Assembly: GCF_000153465.1 (NCBI RefSeq)
Contig: NZ_CH672387.1
Span: 1 to 64,000, forward strand
Direction: 5' to 3'
DNA: 64,000 nucleotides
Source: Aurantimonas manganoxydans SI85-9A1
GTDB taxonomy: Bacteria; Pseudomonadota; Alphaproteobacteria; Rhizobiales; Rhizobiaceae
Of this stretch, positions 17,462 to 29,628 are shown piece by piece. Under the pieces are notes generated by a model. It ran no database searches, had not been told where the DNA came from, and saw only the letters and a program-made list of their open reading frames with translations. Within the stretch, counting starts at the first letter, position 1. Every line of letters starts with the position of its first letter. Position numbers and translations under genes: made by a program.

Positions 17462-20055
17462 GCGTCGCCGAAACCACCGAAGCCGTCGCCGCGCCGGCGC
17501 GGCCCGACATCGTCGGCGGGCGCAGTCATTTCCGGCTGGCGCTGCGCTTTGCCCTGCGTGAGATGCGCGGCGGCCTCTCGGGCTTCTACATCTTCCTCGC
17601 CTGCATCACGCTCGGCGTGGCGGCCATCGGCGCGGTCAATTCCGTCGCGACGATGATGACCAGCGGCATCGCCCAGGAAGGGCGCGCGATTCTCGGCGGC
17701 GATTTGCGCTTCGCTCTCGTCCAGCGCGAAGCTACCGCCGAGGAAATGGCCTATTTCAACGAGCTCGGCGATGTGGCCGAAGCCGCGTCGCTGCGCTCCA
17801 TGGTGCGGCTTCCCGACGGCACCGACCAGTCGCTGGCCGAGGTGAAGGCCATCGATGGCGCCTATCCGCTCTTCGGCACGCTGGAGACCACGCCGGCGGC
17901 GCCGCTCGGCGACCTCCTGGCCGAGCGCGACGGTCGCTTCGGCGCTCTGGCGGCCTCGGAACTCTACGACCGGCTCGGGCTGGAGCCCGGCCAGACCATC
18001 CGTCTTGGCGATTCCGACATCGAGCTGCGCGGCGTGATCGACCGCGAGCCGGACGTCCTGTCTGACGGCTTCAATTTCGCGCCGCGCCTGATGATTGCCG
18101 GCGCCGCGCTCGACGCGACAGGACTGATCCAGCCGGGCAGCCTCGTCGAATACGACTACAAGGTGCGCCTGACCGGCAACAACCGCGATGCCGAGGCGTT
18201 GTCGAAGGCCGCCAACGAACGGTTTCCGCAGTCGGGCTTCCAGATCCGCACGGCCGCCGAGGCTGCCCCGTCGCTTCAGCGCAATATCGAGCGGTTCTCG
18301 CAGTTCCTGACGCTCGTCGGGCTGACGGCCCTGATCGTCGGCGGCGTCGGCGTCGCCAACGCGGTCAACGCCTATCTGGATTCCAAGCGAGCGGTGATCG
18401 CCACCTTCAAGAGCCTGGGCGCCGGCGGCAGCTTCGTCGTCATGGTCTATCTGATCCAGATCATGCTCCTTGCGACAGTCGGCATCGCGCTCGGCCTCGT
18501 CCTGGCGGCGATCGCGCCCTTCGTGACGGCGCGGTTCCTGGAAAGCGTGATCCCGGTCGCGGCCAGCGCGTCGATCTATCCGGTCGCGCTCCTGACCGCG
18601 GCGGTCTTCGGCGCGCTCACGGCGCTGGCCTTCGCGCTCCTGCCGCTCGGCCGCACCCGCGACGTCGCGGCGACCGCCCTGTTCAGGGAGGCGGGCGCCA
18701 CCGGCGGCTATCGCATGCGCTGGGCCTATCTCGGCTCGGCGCTGGGCCTGGCGCTGGTCATCGCGCTGCTGGCGCTGGCCATGGCTGGAGACCGGCGCGT
18801 CGCGCTGATCTTCCTGGGCGGTACGGCGGCGGCCTTCGTCATCCTGCGCGCCGTCGCCATCGGCATTGAATGGCTGGCCTCCCGCGCACCGCGGGTGCGC
18901 TCGACGCCGCTGCGGCTGGCGATCGGCAACATTCACCGCCCCGGCGCGCTGACCGGTTCGGTCGTCCTGTCGCTTGGTCTCGGCCTGACGCTGCTCGTGA
19001 CGCTGGCGACCATCGATTACGATCTGCGCCGCGAGATCGGTACCGGGCTCGCCTCGCGGGCGCCGAACTTCTTTTTCGTCGACATCCAGAGCAGCGAGAT
19101 CGACGGCTTCCGCCAGACCGTCGGCGAGCTGGCGCCCGGGGCGGAGCTGAACGCCGTGCCGATGCTGCGCGGCCGGATCACCGCCCTCGACGGGCAGGAC
19201 GTCGCCACGATGGAACCGCCGGAAGAGGGCGGCTGGGTGCTGCGCGGCGACCGCGGCCTGACCTATTCGCCGACCGTGCCGGAGAACTCCTCGCTCACCG
19301 AGGGCGAATGGTGGCCCGAGGATTACGAGGGCGAGCCGCTGGTCTCCTTCGCCGCGGAGGAGGGGCGCGAGCTCGGCCTGTCGATCGGCGACACGCTGAC
19401 CGTGAACGTGCTCGGCCGCGACATCACCGCGCGCATCGCCAGCTTCCGGGCCGTGGAGTGGGAGACGCTGGCGATCAACTTCATCATGGTCTACTCGCCC
19501 AACACCTTCGCAGGCGCGCCGCATGCCTGGCTCGCCACCCTGTCGGTGCCGCAGGACGCCGGCGTGTCGGAAGAGGCGATCCTCAACCGCGTCACCAACG
19601 CCTATCCGGCCGTGACCAGCGTCCGCGTCAAGGATGCGCTCGACGCCATCAACGGCCTGATCGCCCAGCTCGCCCTGGCGATCCGCGTCGCCGCGGCTGT
19701 GGCGCTCGTCGCCTCGGTGCTGGTGCTGGCCGGGGCGCTGGCCGCCGGCAATCGCGGCCGGGTCCACGATGCGGTGGTGCTGAAGACGCTGGGCGCGACG
19801 CGCAAGGTGCTGATTCGGGCCTTCACTACGGAATATCTGCTTCTGGGTCTGGCCACCGGCATCTTCGCCATCGGCGCGGGCGCGGCGGCGGCATGGTTCG
19901 TGGTCGACCAGATCATGCAGCTGCCCTTTGTCTTCGATTGGACGGTGGCGCTGACGACGCTTGGCGTCTCGCTGGTGCTGACGGTGGGGATCGGTCTCGC
20001 CGGCACCTGGCGTGTTCTCGGACAGAAGGCCGCGCCGGTTCTGCGCAATCTGTGA
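17458..20055 (+). CDS. ybbP: ABC transporter permease with two FtsX domains (YbbP type)
   Basis: This 865-residue inner-membrane protein has a first segment near residue 45 (FYIFLACITLGVAAIGAVNS), then a large periplasmic domain. A first FtsX domain follows (LTLVGLTALIVGGVGVANAV, about residue 285 on), then a central pair of segments, a second periplasmic part and a C-terminal FtsX domain (LAGALAAGNRGRVHDAVVLK). The ten-segment plan is that of YbbP and of LolC/E-like type VII ABC systems. It partners the upstream ATPase. Ligand and function are not established; with TesA nearby, a role in handling lipids or esters in the periplasm is possible. Confidence 0.9.
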   Translation: MSVAETTEAVAAPARPDIVGGRSHFRLALRFALREMRGGLSGFYIFLACITLGVAAIGAVNSVATMMTSGIAQEGRAILGGDLRFALVQREATAEEMAYFNELGDVAEAASLRSMVRLPDGTDQSLAEVKAIDGAYPLFGTLETTPAAPLGDLLAERDGRFGALAASELYDRLGLEPGQTIRLGDSDIELRGVIDREPDVLSDGFNFAPRLMIAGAALDATGLIQPGSLVEYDYKVRLTGNNRDAEALSKAANERFPQSGFQIRTAAEAAPSLQRNIERFSQFLTLVGLTALIVGGVGVANAVNAYLDSKRAVIATFKSLGAGGSFVVMVYLIQIMLLATVGIALGLVLAAIAPFVTARFLESVIPVAASASIYPVALLTAAVFGALTALAFALLPLGRTRDVAATALFREAGATGGYRMRWAYLGSALGLALVIALLALAMAGDRRVALIFLGGTAAAFVILRAVAIGIEWLASRAPRVRSTPLRLAIGNIHRPGALTGSVVLSLGLGLTLLVTLATIDYDLRREIGTGLASRAPNFFFVDIQSSEIDGFRQTVGELAPGAELNAVPMLRGRITALDGQDVATMEPPEEGGWVLRGDRGLTYSPTVPENSSLTEGEWWPEDYEGEPLVSFAAEEGRELGLSIGDTLTVNVLGRDITARIASFRAVEWETLAINFIMVYSPNTFAGAPHAWLATLSVPQDAGVSEEAILNRVTNAYPAVTSVRVKDALDAINGLIAQLALAIRVAAAVALVASVLVLAGALAAGNRGRVHDAVVLKTLGATRKVLIRAFTTEYLLLGLATGIFAIGAGAAAAWFVVDQIMQLPFVFDWTVALTTLGVSLVLTVGIGLAGTWRVLGQKAAPVLRNL

Positions 20056-20295
20056 CGGGGCGCGGGATCGCGGTCTTCGCATGCGAGCTGATCGGCCTGA
20101 GGCGCGGATAACGCAGAATTAATCCTGAATCCGCGCGATTTCGTCACCGCGCGGCAGGGTACTCTTGTGTGCCGCGCGGCCCATCCGCATATTATCGTCA
20201 GGATCGCTGGGCGTCCCGCCAGCGGCGCCTCCATGTTCGGGCCATTTGGTGCCGGATATGGACACCGGACGGGACACGCAGAAAGGAATTCTTCC

Positions 20296-21054
20296 ATGGC
20301 GGAATATCGGAACGCCGGCGCTCGCACTGTGCCAGCCGCCGGTAGCAGAGCGGACATCGACCAGGGCCTCCGCTCCTACATGCTCAAGGTCTACAACCTG
20401 ATGGCAGGCGGTGTGGCGCTGACCGGCGTCGCGGCCTACGCCCTGTACATGCTGTCCTTCGTGACGAACGACGCCGGTAACGTCGTCGGTCTCACGCAAC
20501 TCGGCAACACGCTCTTCAACACTCCGCTCAAATGGGTGGTGATGCTGGCCCCGCTCGGCATGGTCTTCTTCCTGTCGTTCCGGGTCCACAAGATGAGCGT
20601 CGCGGCCGCCCAGACGACATTCTGGATCTATTCGGCGATGGTCGGCGTCTCGTTGGCCTCGATCTTCGCGGTCTATACCGGCGAGTCCATCACCCAGGTG
20701 TTCTTCATCACCGCGGCCTCCTTCGGCGCGCTGTCGCTCTGGGGCTACACCACCAAGCGGGACATCTCGGGCTGGGGCTCGTTCCTTTTCATGGGCGTGA
20801 TCGGCATCGTGATCGCGATGGTCGTGAATATCTTCCTCGCCTCGCCGGCGCTGCAGTTCGCCATCTCGGTGATCGGCGTGCTCGTCTTCGCGGGCCTGAC
20901 TGCCTACGACACGCAGCAGATCAAGGAAATGTACTACGAGGGTGACGGCTCGACCGTCATGGGCCGCAAGGCCGTGATGGGCGCCCTGCGCCTGTACCTC
21001 GACTTCCTGAACATGTTCCTGTTCCTGCTGCAGCTGTTCGGCAACCGCGAATAG
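20296..21054 (+). CDS. Bax inhibitor-1 (UPF0005/YbhL) family membrane protein
   Basis: This 252-residue inner-membrane protein has seven hydrophobic segments from about residue 35 to the C-terminus. The family signature is visible in the last third: LVFAGLTAYDTQQIKEMY, with the di-Asp/Asp-Thr pH sensor region, followed by ALRLYLDFLNMFLFLLQLFG. Bacterial homologues such as YetJ are pH-sensitive Ca2+ leak channels. AAAGGAATTC lies just before the ATG at 20296. It is monocistronic with its own terminator. A possible promoter is TTGTGT at 20165 with TATTAT at 20190, but the 19-base spacing is long. Confidence 0.92.
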   Translation: MAEYRNAGARTVPAAGSRADIDQGLRSYMLKVYNLMAGGVALTGVAAYALYMLSFVTNDAGNVVGLTQLGNTLFNTPLKWVVMLAPLGMVFFLSFRVHKMSVAAAQTTFWIYSAMVGVSLASIFAVYTGESITQVFFITAASFGALSLWGYTTKRDISGWGSFLFMGVIGIVIAMVVNIFLASPALQFAISVIGVLVFAGLTAYDTQQIKEMYYEGDGSTVMGRKAVMGALRLYLDFLNMFLFLLQLFGNRE

Positions 21055-21083
21055 CCTGCCCAATCATGGGTGTGAGTTGACGA

Positions 21084-21108
21084 GGGCGGCCTGCTGGCCG
21101 CCCTTTTT
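21084..21108 (+). terminator. Rho-independent terminator after the Bax-inhibitor gene
   Basis: GGGCGGCC at 21084-21091 and GGCCGCCC at 21096-21103 form a perfect stem with a TGCT loop, followed by TTTTT. Confidence 0.9.
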
Positions 21109-21256
21109 CGTGGGCACGCCGGATCCAGGCGCAACCGTTGTGTCCGGTTGATCAAGCCGGTGAATTTCAGCGGACGGCCCTGCCGGGCGGCATTGATCCG
21201 CTGCGCAGGGCAGTGCATCAGAAGCGGGACCAAACAAGCGAAGAGCCGCAGCGTCG

Positions 21257-21805
21257 ATGAGTGCCCACACGATCCGTCTCGCCGTCCTCGCGGACGTGCC
21301 CGCCTTGACCGCGATCTACGAGGATGCGGTCCTCCACGGCACGGCATCCTTCGAGCTGGTGCCGCCGGACCAGGCCGAGATGGAAGCGCGCTTCAACGCG
21401 ATCACCGGGCAGTGCTTTCCTTATATCGTCGCCGAGGACTCGGACGGAACGGTGCTGGGCTACGCCTATGCCAACGCCTTCCGCACCCGGCCGGCCTACC
21501 GCTTCGCGGTGGAGGATTCGGTGTATCTGGCGCCCGAAGCGAAAGGCCGCCGGATCGGCACCGATCTCCTGTCGCGCCTGGTGGAACTGTCGGCCGAGCG
21601 CGGTTTCCGCCAGATGATCGCCGTCATCGGCGGTTCCGACCACACGCCGTCGATCCGCCTGCACGAGCGGGCGGGCTTCCGGATGATCGGCGTGTTCGAG
21701 AATTCCGGCTTCAAGTTCGGCCGCTGGATCGACACGGTGCTGATGCAGCTGCCGCTCGGCGACGGCGGCGACAGCCTGCCCGACGAGACGCGCCACCCGG
21801 GCTGA
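21257..21805 (+). CDS. GNAT acetyltransferase, phosphinothricin acetyltransferase-like
   Basis: The 182-residue protein matches the PAT/YncA branch of GNAT enzymes: ALTAIYEDAVLHGTASFELV near the N-terminus, VLGYAYANAFRTRPAYRFAV, SVYLAPEAKGRRIGTDLLSR as the acetyl-CoA loop, and the C-terminal SIRLHERAGFRMIGVFENSG with GFKFGRWIDTVLMQ. Members acetylate phosphinothricin, methionine sulfoximine or related amino acids. Which of these applies here is unknown. It is convergent with the DUF2794 gene, only ten bases away. Confidence 0.9.
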   Translation: MSAHTIRLAVLADVPALTAIYEDAVLHGTASFELVPPDQAEMEARFNAITGQCFPYIVAEDSDGTVLGYAYANAFRTRPAYRFAVEDSVYLAPEAKGRRIGTDLLSRLVELSAERGFRQMIAVIGGSDHTPSIRLHERAGFRMIGVFENSGFKFGRWIDTVLMQLPLGDGGDSLPDETRHPG

Positions 21806-21815
21806 GCTTAGCGGA

Positions 21816-22214
21816 TCAGCCGATCTCGGTGCGCTTCAGAGTCTTGTCGAAGACGCCCAGCACGGTCGCCAGATCGTGGCCGCGCTTGAGGATCAGCCCA
21901 CCGGCGGCGACCACCTGATAGGAGCCCTGCTTGCGGGCCAGCTTCGGGTTCTTCTCGACCCGGTACATCGGCATCTCGCTGGTCCGGCGGAACACGGAGA
22001 AGACAGCCCGGTCCTTCAGCATATCGATGGCGTAGTCGCGCCATTCGCCGGCGGCGACCATGCGGCCGTAGATGCGCAGGATCTGGGAGAGTTCGTGCCG
22101 GTTGAAGGACACGATCGGCATGTCCGACGGGCGGGAGCCGGGAAACGGCAGGAGATTGGACGCGCTGTCGCCGTTCGATCCGGAAAAATCCAAGTCAGCC
22201 CCTCGTGCGATCAT
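21816..22214 (-). CDS. DUF2794 domain protein
   Basis: This 132-residue protein belongs to DUF2794, a family restricted to Alphaproteobacteria and without known function. The conserved core is SFNRHELSQILRIYGRMVAA, then EWRDYAIDMLKDRAVFSVFR, then YRVEKNPKLARKQGSYQVV. I used the ATG at 22214 (MIARGADLDF); an upstream extension would be Arg-rich and is less likely. No signal or membrane segment is visible. It is a single-gene unit. Confidence 0.85.
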   Translation of the reverse strand: MIARGADLDFSGSNGDSASNLLPFPGSRPSDMPIVSFNRHELSQILRIYGRMVAAGEWRDYAIDMLKDRAVFSVFRRTSEMPMYRVEKNPKLARKQGSYQVVAAGGLILKRGHDLATVLGVFDKTLKRTEIG

Positions 22215-22337
22215 GCGCCGCTCGGCGGGGCGCGCTCTGGCTCGTGACCATATGGTGACACGGAAATGGGGTCGCACCAAAGCGATTCAACCGATCGCCG
22301 CGAGACCCTTTCGATCGGTCGATGCGGGCCTTGCCGC

Positions 22338-23114
22338 TCAGCGCTGGTGGAACTCGACCTGCGCCGCCGCCAGGATCGGGCCGGGCTTGCCCTCGTCTGT
22401 CACCGACTGCAGCAGCGCCGCCCAGCCCCGGCTCTCGCCTTCGGGGTGGGTCAGCATTTCCAGTGGCAGATCGACCTCGAGCGGTTCGCCGGCCCACATG
22501 CCGAGGATGCGCCAGTCCTGCACGGCATGGCTGTTGACGATGGTGGTGCCGCGGTTCTCGCCGCGATCGATCGCGGTGTGCGTCTCGTCGTCATACGTCA
22601 CGAGCATCAGCACCGGCTGACGGCCGCGGGCCTTGGCGCCGGCGACGTCGGCGGTGATGTGCAGCCGGTCGTCCTCGACCCGCATGGTGACGCTCGCGCC
22701 CTTGCCGGTCGCCTTCAGCGGATGGCTGTCCATCAGCGCGCGGACCTTGCCCTCATGCGAGCCGATGGCGTCGGCAACGCCGTTCACCACGACCTGCGGG
22801 GTGTAGATGGTGGTGGTGCCGAAGGCCGCGGCATAGGCGCGCTGGCGCTCGGTGTTCTCGCTGGAGCCATGGGTGTCGCGCCAGCCGATATAGTCCCAGT
22901 AGTCGACGTGATAGGCGAGGGCGAGGATGCCGGGTTCGACGGCGAGCCGGCTGAGGATCCGGTCGGCCGGCGGGCAGGACGAGCAGCCCTGGCTGGTGAA
23001 GAGCTCGACGACCTGTTCGACGGGCCGGATCTCGATCTGCCCGGCGCCGGCGGCCTGCGCGACCGGCAGCGACGCGGCGAGGAGCGCGCACAGACCCGCG
23101 AGCATCGGCCTCAT
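22338..23114 (-). CDS. DUF1223 thioredoxin-like secreted protein
   Basis: This 258-residue protein has a signal peptide (MRPMLAGLCALLAASLPVAQ) and is expected in the periplasm. The DUF1223 signature VVELFTSQGCSSCPPADRIL contains a CxxC redox pair in a thioredoxin-like fold, followed by YHVDYWDYIGWRD, IYTPQVVVNG and a C-terminal beta-sandwich-like part. Its biochemical role is not known; a thiol-disulfide or copper-related function is a guess from the motif. I chose the ATG at 23114 because it begins the signal peptide. Confidence 0.88.
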   Translation of the reverse strand: MRPMLAGLCALLAASLPVAQAAGAGQIEIRPVEQVVELFTSQGCSSCPPADRILSRLAVEPGILALAYHVDYWDYIGWRDTHGSSENTERQRAYAAAFGTTTIYTPQVVVNGVADAIGSHEGKVRALMDSHPLKATGKGASVTMRVEDDRLHITADVAGAKARGRQPVLMLVTYDDETHTAIDRGENRGTTIVNSHAVQDWRILGMWAGEPLEVDLPLEMLTHPEGESRGWAALLQSVTDEGKPGPILAAAQVEFHQR

Positions 23115-23273
23115 GGCAAAACGCTGCGCAGGAGCGGCAGGTCCATGCTCGGCGTGACGGCGCAGGGCCGCAGGGATCTGTCGGGGGCTGTGTTCATGAT
23201 GCGAACCTAAAGGTCGGGACGAACACCCGCTAGTCACTTGCCGGTGACGGAGAGTGCCGGGTCGCCGACATGG

Positions 23274-23305
23274 CGAAGCCGCCGGTTCTGGAACCGGCGG
23301 CTTCG
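23274..23305 (-). terminator. Long stem-loop downstream of acnA
   Basis: CGAAGCCGCCGGTTC at 23274-23288 is the exact complement of GAACCGGCGGCTTCG at 23291-23305. This gives a very stable hairpin 40 bases past the acnA stop on the minus strand. There is only a weak T-run after it, so it may work as a 3' stabiliser as much as a terminator. Confidence 0.65.
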
Positions 23306-23344
23306 ATTGTCAGGCGGGCCGCAGGGACCTGCCGGGATCGCCCA

Positions 23345-26104
<2,760 letters not shown>

Positions 26105-26479
26105 TTGGCTTCGTTCCTTCTCGACCAGTATAAGTCCGAAGGGCGAACGGCCTTGAGCGCTGCGGAAAAGCGCTCGAAGATGCGGGTGCGACCATTTCCG
26201 CTTGTCCGCCCCGGTGCCCGCCGGTGCCGGACGGGACCCTGAGATCGGCGCTGAATTGATGCCACGCCGGTCGCTGGTGTGGTTGCGGTCGTTATAGGCA
26301 AGTTTGTAACGGCTATAAAGGGCCAGATGGCCTTGGGGCGGAAAATCCATTGCAGTGCAGAAAAAGGCCGACATGACAAGGACTTGGCCGCGCCGGACCG
26401 GCGCCCACCAGCCGCCGTGCGTCGCGCGCCGCCCCCGCAGGCTGGTGCAATGTCATGCAATTTCCACCGCGGGCCGGGC
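26105..26479. other. Divergent control region between acnA and ccmA
   Basis: The 375 bases contain an AT-rich island at 26286-26320. On the plus strand it includes TATAAA at 26314-26319, a good -10 candidate for ccmA but without a clear -35. On the minus strand it includes a CTATAA element that could serve acnA. No terminator, small gene or recognised operator was found. Confidence 0.4.
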
Positions 26480-27193
26480 ATGAGCGGGCCGATCGCGACC
26501 GCCGCGGGGCTGGTCGTCGGGCGCGGCGGAGCGGCCGCCGCGGGGCCGCTGGATTTCCGCATTGCGGCAGGCGAGGCGCTGGTCGTGACCGGCGCGAACG
26601 GCGCCGGCAAGTCGACGCTGCTGCGCACGCTGGCCGGCCTGCTGCCGTCGGTCGCCGGGCGTATCGACGTGACGGGCGCGACGGCACCGGACGGCGAGCC
26701 GGCCCGCACGCTGGCCGAGATCGCCCATTATGTCGGTCACCGCAACGCGATGAAGCCGACTATCAGCGTCGGCGAGAACCTTGCCTTCTGGCGACGCTAT
26801 CTCGGCGGCAACCGGGATGGCGGGCGGGCGGTCGCCGACTGCCTCGACGCGCTGGGGCTGCCCGATCTGTCGCATCTGCCGCAGGGCTATCTGTCGGCCG
26901 GCCAGCAGCGGCGGGCGAGCCTCGCCCGGTTGCTGCTCGTGCCCCGGCCGGTCTGGATCCTCGACGAGCCGACCTCGGCGCTGGATGCCGCCTCGCAACT
27001 GAAATTCGCCGGGATCGTCGAGGCGCATGTGGCGGCGGGGGGGCTGGTGATCGCCGCCACCCACCAGCCGCTCGGCCTGTCCCGCACGCTGACGCTGGAT
27101 CTGACGCCGTCCGCCCATGCCACGCGCGAAGCCGACCGCGCCGCGCCTTCCATCGATGCGGCGGAACTGGCTGCTGCGGAGGGCTGGCTGTGA
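26480..27193 (+). CDS. ccmA: Heme exporter ATP-binding protein CcmA
   Basis: This 237-residue ABC ATPase of the cytochrome c maturation system I drives release of holo-CcmE from the CcmCD complex. Walker A is GANGAGKST, the signature is LSAGQQRR (a CcmA-type variant of LSGGQ), and Walker B is VWILDEPTSALD. HRNAMKPTISVGENLAFWRR is characteristic of CcmA. The ATG at 26480 was chosen over an upstream GTG whose extension is not homologous. Its stop overlaps the GTG start of ccmB (GTGA). Confidence 0.93.
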   Translation: MSGPIATAAGLVVGRGGAAAAGPLDFRIAAGEALVVTGANGAGKSTLLRTLAGLLPSVAGRIDVTGATAPDGEPARTLAEIAHYVGHRNAMKPTISVGENLAFWRRYLGGNRDGGRAVADCLDALGLPDLSHLPQGYLSAGQQRRASLARLLLVPRPVWILDEPTSALDAASQLKFAGIVEAHVAAGGLVIAATHQPLGLSRTLTLDLTPSAHATREADRAAPSIDAAELAAAEGWL

Positions 27194-27849
27194 TCGCACT
27201 GTTCCGCCGCGACCTGCGGCTGGCCCTGTCGGGCGGCGGCGGCGCCATGACGGCGGTGATCTTCTTCCTCGCCGTGGTCGCGACGATCCCCTTCGGCGTC
27301 GGCCCCGACCTCAATCTCCTGTCGCGGATCGGGCCGGCCATCCTGTGGATCGGCGCGCTCCTGTCGGCGCTGCTCACACTCGACCGGCTGTTCCAGGCCG
27401 ACCGGGAAGACGGCACGCTGGATCTGCTGCTGACCGGCCCAACGCCGATGGCGCTGGTGGTGCTGGCCAAATGCGCCGCCCTCTGGGTCGCCTCGGGCCT
27501 GCCGCTGGTGCTCGCGGCGCCGGTGCTTGGCCTGTTCCTGGCGCTGGAGCCGCCGGCGATCGGGGCGGTCATGCTGACGCTGCTGGTCGGCACGCCGGCG
27601 ATCATCTGCATCGGCGCGGTCGGCGCCTCGGTCGCCGTGGCGCTGCCGCGCGGCGGGCTCCTGGTCTCGGTGCTGGTCCTGCCGCTGGCGATCCCGGTGC
27701 TGATCTTCGGCGTCTCGGCCACCTACGGGGCGGTCAACGAGCCCGAACCGTTCCTGCCGCCCTTCCTGATCCTGAGCGCGCTCACACTGCTCTTCGGCGC
27801 CCTCGGCCCGATCGCCGCCGGCGCGGCGCTGCGGGCGGGGGCGGATTGA
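27190..27849 (+). CDS. ccmB: Heme exporter membrane protein CcmB
   Basis: This 219-residue inner-membrane protein has six hydrophobic segments. It forms the CcmABCD complex that moves heme onto CcmE. Typical CcmB features are ALFRRDLRLALSGGGGAMTA at the N-terminus, RLFQADREDGTLDLLLTGP in the first loop and GALGPIAAGAALRAGAD at the C-terminus. The start is the GTG at 27190, overlapping ccmA by four bases; no ATG gives a full-length product. ccmC follows after 78 bases. Confidence 0.92.
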   Translation: MIALFRRDLRLALSGGGGAMTAVIFFLAVVATIPFGVGPDLNLLSRIGPAILWIGALLSALLTLDRLFQADREDGTLDLLLTGPTPMALVVLAKCAALWVASGLPLVLAAPVLGLFLALEPPAIGAVMLTLLVGTPAIICIGAVGASVAVALPRGGLLVSVLVLPLAIPVLIFGVSATYGAVNEPEPFLPPFLILSALTLLFGALGPIAAGAALRAGAD

Positions 27850-27927
27850 GACGAGCAGCTGCCGCCGGCGCAATCCTGACGAAATCGTATGTTTGCCGGC
27901 TGGCTGGAGACCTTCTAGACTGGACCC

Positions 27928-28686
27928 ATGACCGACATGTCCGCCGCCAAGCCGTCGCGCTTCACGATCCTGGCCAATCCGACCCGCTTTCTCGAGTTGT
28001 CGGGCAGGCTGCAGCCATGGCTCTACGCCCTGGCGCTCATCGCGCTGGCGTTCGGCCTGACCCTCGGCTTTCGCGCCCCGCCGGACTATCAGCAGGGTGC
28101 GACGGTGCAGATCATGTTCATCCACGTGCCCTTCGCCTGGCTGTCGATGATGATCTGGACGGTGATGAGCGTGTCGGCGCTGGGCACGCTGGTCTGGCGC
28201 CATCCGCTGGCCGACGTCGCGGTCAAGGCGGCGGCCCCCATCGGCGCGGTGTTCACGGCGCTGGCGCTGATCACCGGTTCGATCTGGGGCCGCCCGATGT
28301 GGGGCACCTGGTGGGTCTGGGATGCCCGGCTGACCTCGGTGTTCATCCTGTTCCTGATGTATCTCGGGCTGATCGCGCTGACCCGGGCGCTGGACGAGCC
28401 GGGCCGCAGCGCGAAGGCTGCGGCGATCCTCGTCCTTGTCGGCTTCGTCAACATCCCGATCATCAAGTTCTCCGTCGACTGGTGGAACACGCTGCACCAG
28501 AGCGCCAGTGTCATCCGGGTCGACGGGCCGGCCATGCCGCCGGTCTTCCTGATCCCGCTGCTGGTCTCGGCGGCCGGCTTCACGCTCCTGTTCTTCGCCC
28601 TGCATCTGACGGCGATGCGCACGGAAGTGCTGCGCCGGCGCGTGGCGGCGCTGTCGCGGCTGGCGGCCCGCCGCGCCGAGGCCTGA
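27928..28686 (+). CDS. ccmC: Heme-handling protein CcmC
   Basis: This 252-residue, six-segment inner-membrane protein presents heme to CcmE. The periplasmic tryptophan-rich WWD motif is complete (WGTWWVWDARLTS, about residues 122-134), and two flanking histidines are present (MFIHVPFAW and NTLHQSAS), the expected heme ligands. The length is normal. It lies within the ccmABCDG operon, ten bases before ccmD. Confidence 0.95.
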   Translation: MTDMSAAKPSRFTILANPTRFLELSGRLQPWLYALALIALAFGLTLGFRAPPDYQQGATVQIMFIHVPFAWLSMMIWTVMSVSALGTLVWRHPLADVAVKAAAPIGAVFTALALITGSIWGRPMWGTWWVWDARLTSVFILFLMYLGLIALTRALDEPGRSAKAAAILVLVGFVNIPIIKFSVDWWNTLHQSASVIRVDGPAMPPVFLIPLLVSAAGFTLLFFALHLTAMRTEVLRRRVAALSRLAARRAEA

Positions 28687-28696
28687 GGATACCATC

Positions 28697-28888
28697 ATGC
28701 AGAACGACTATATCGGCTTCATCGGCTCAGCCTATGCCATCTCCGTGCTGGCGCTGGTCGGGATCGCGTCCTGGGTGTTTCTCGATGCCCGGGCCCAGAA
28801 GCGGGCGCTGAAGGAGCTCGAGGCGCGCGGCATTCGTCGCCGCTCGGCCTCGGCCGCGCCCGCCAGCGGCGCGGAGGCCACGCGATGA
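28697..28888 (+). CDS. ccmD: Heme exporter small subunit CcmD
   Basis: The 63-residue protein has one transmembrane segment at about residues 9-31 (GSAYAISVLALVGIASWVFL) followed by a basic stretch with a short helix (DARAQKRALKELEARGIRRR). That is the standard CcmD pattern, which holds CcmC and CcmE in the complex. Its stop overlaps the start of ccmG by four bases (ATGA). Confidence 0.88.
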   Translation: MQNDYIGFIGSAYAISVLALVGIASWVFLDARAQKRALKELEARGIRRRSASAAPASGAEATR

Positions 28889-29544
28889 CGGACGATCAGA
28901 CGACGCTGCCGTCGGCGCCGGCCGCCGAGACCGTGACGAAGGCCGCGAAACCCCGCCGCAACTGGCTGGTGGCGCTGCCGCTGGTGCTGTTCGGCGGTCT
29001 TGCGGCGATCTTCCTCTATCAGCTCGTCTCCGGCCACGATCCGCAGCAGATTCCCTCGGTGCTGATCGGCAAGACGGCGCCGCAGACGGTGCTGCCGGCG
29101 CTGGACGGCGTTTCCGGTCCCGATGGCGGACCGATGCCGGCGCTCGACCTCACCGGCTTCGGCGATGGCCGGCCGGTACTGGTCAATGTCTTCGCGTCCT
29201 GGTGCGGGCCGTGCCGGGACGAGCATCCGCTGCTGATGGATCTCGCCCGGGACGAGCGCTTCAAGTTGGTCGCCATCAACTACAAGGACAAGCCGGAGAA
29301 CGCCCGCAAGTTTCTGGAGTCGCTGGGCAATCCCTACGCCGCCATCGGCGTCGACCAGAAGGGCTCGGCGACGATCGACTGGGGCGTCTACGGCGTGCCG
29401 GAGAGCTTCCTCGTCGCACCGGATGGCGAAATCGTCTTCAAGCAGACGGGACCGTTCACGCCCGAGGCGGTGAGGACCGGCCTCTTGCCCGCGGTGGAGC
29501 GCGTCCTCAACGGTTCTTCGAAGGGCGCTGCGCCGACGAGCTGA
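28885..29544 (+). CDS. ccmG: Thiol:disulfide interchange protein CcmG (DsbE)
   Basis: This 219-residue thioredoxin-fold protein keeps the CXXCH heme-binding site of apocytochrome c reduced. It has an uncleaved N-terminal anchor (about residues 27-46, WLVALPLVLFGGLAAIFLYQ) and the catalytic WCGPC in NVFASWCGPCRDEHP. The GVYGVPESFLVAPDGEIVFK segment carries the cis-Pro and is typical of CcmG. Genes for CcmE, CcmF, CcmH and CcmI are not in the window; in Rhizobiales they form a separate cluster. Confidence 0.94.
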   Translation: MTDDQTTLPSAPAAETVTKAAKPRRNWLVALPLVLFGGLAAIFLYQLVSGHDPQQIPSVLIGKTAPQTVLPALDGVSGPDGGPMPALDLTGFGDGRPVLVNVFASWCGPCRDEHPLLMDLARDERFKLVAINYKDKPENARKFLESLGNPYAAIGVDQKGSATIDWGVYGVPESFLVAPDGEIVFKQTGPFTPEAVRTGLLPAVERVLNGSSKGAAPTS

Positions 29545-29628
29545 CCGGGACGGCGCCCGGACGTTCGGTCGCGGCCTAACGAGCCGTATGGTTGTTCCCG
29601 GATCGATGTGCCGAGCCATATGGGGCGC

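Noticed and set aside
20165-20195. TTGTGT and TATTAT as the promoter of the Bax-inhibitor gene
   Set aside because: The spacer is 19 bases and the -35 is weak, so I mention it only in the gene entry.
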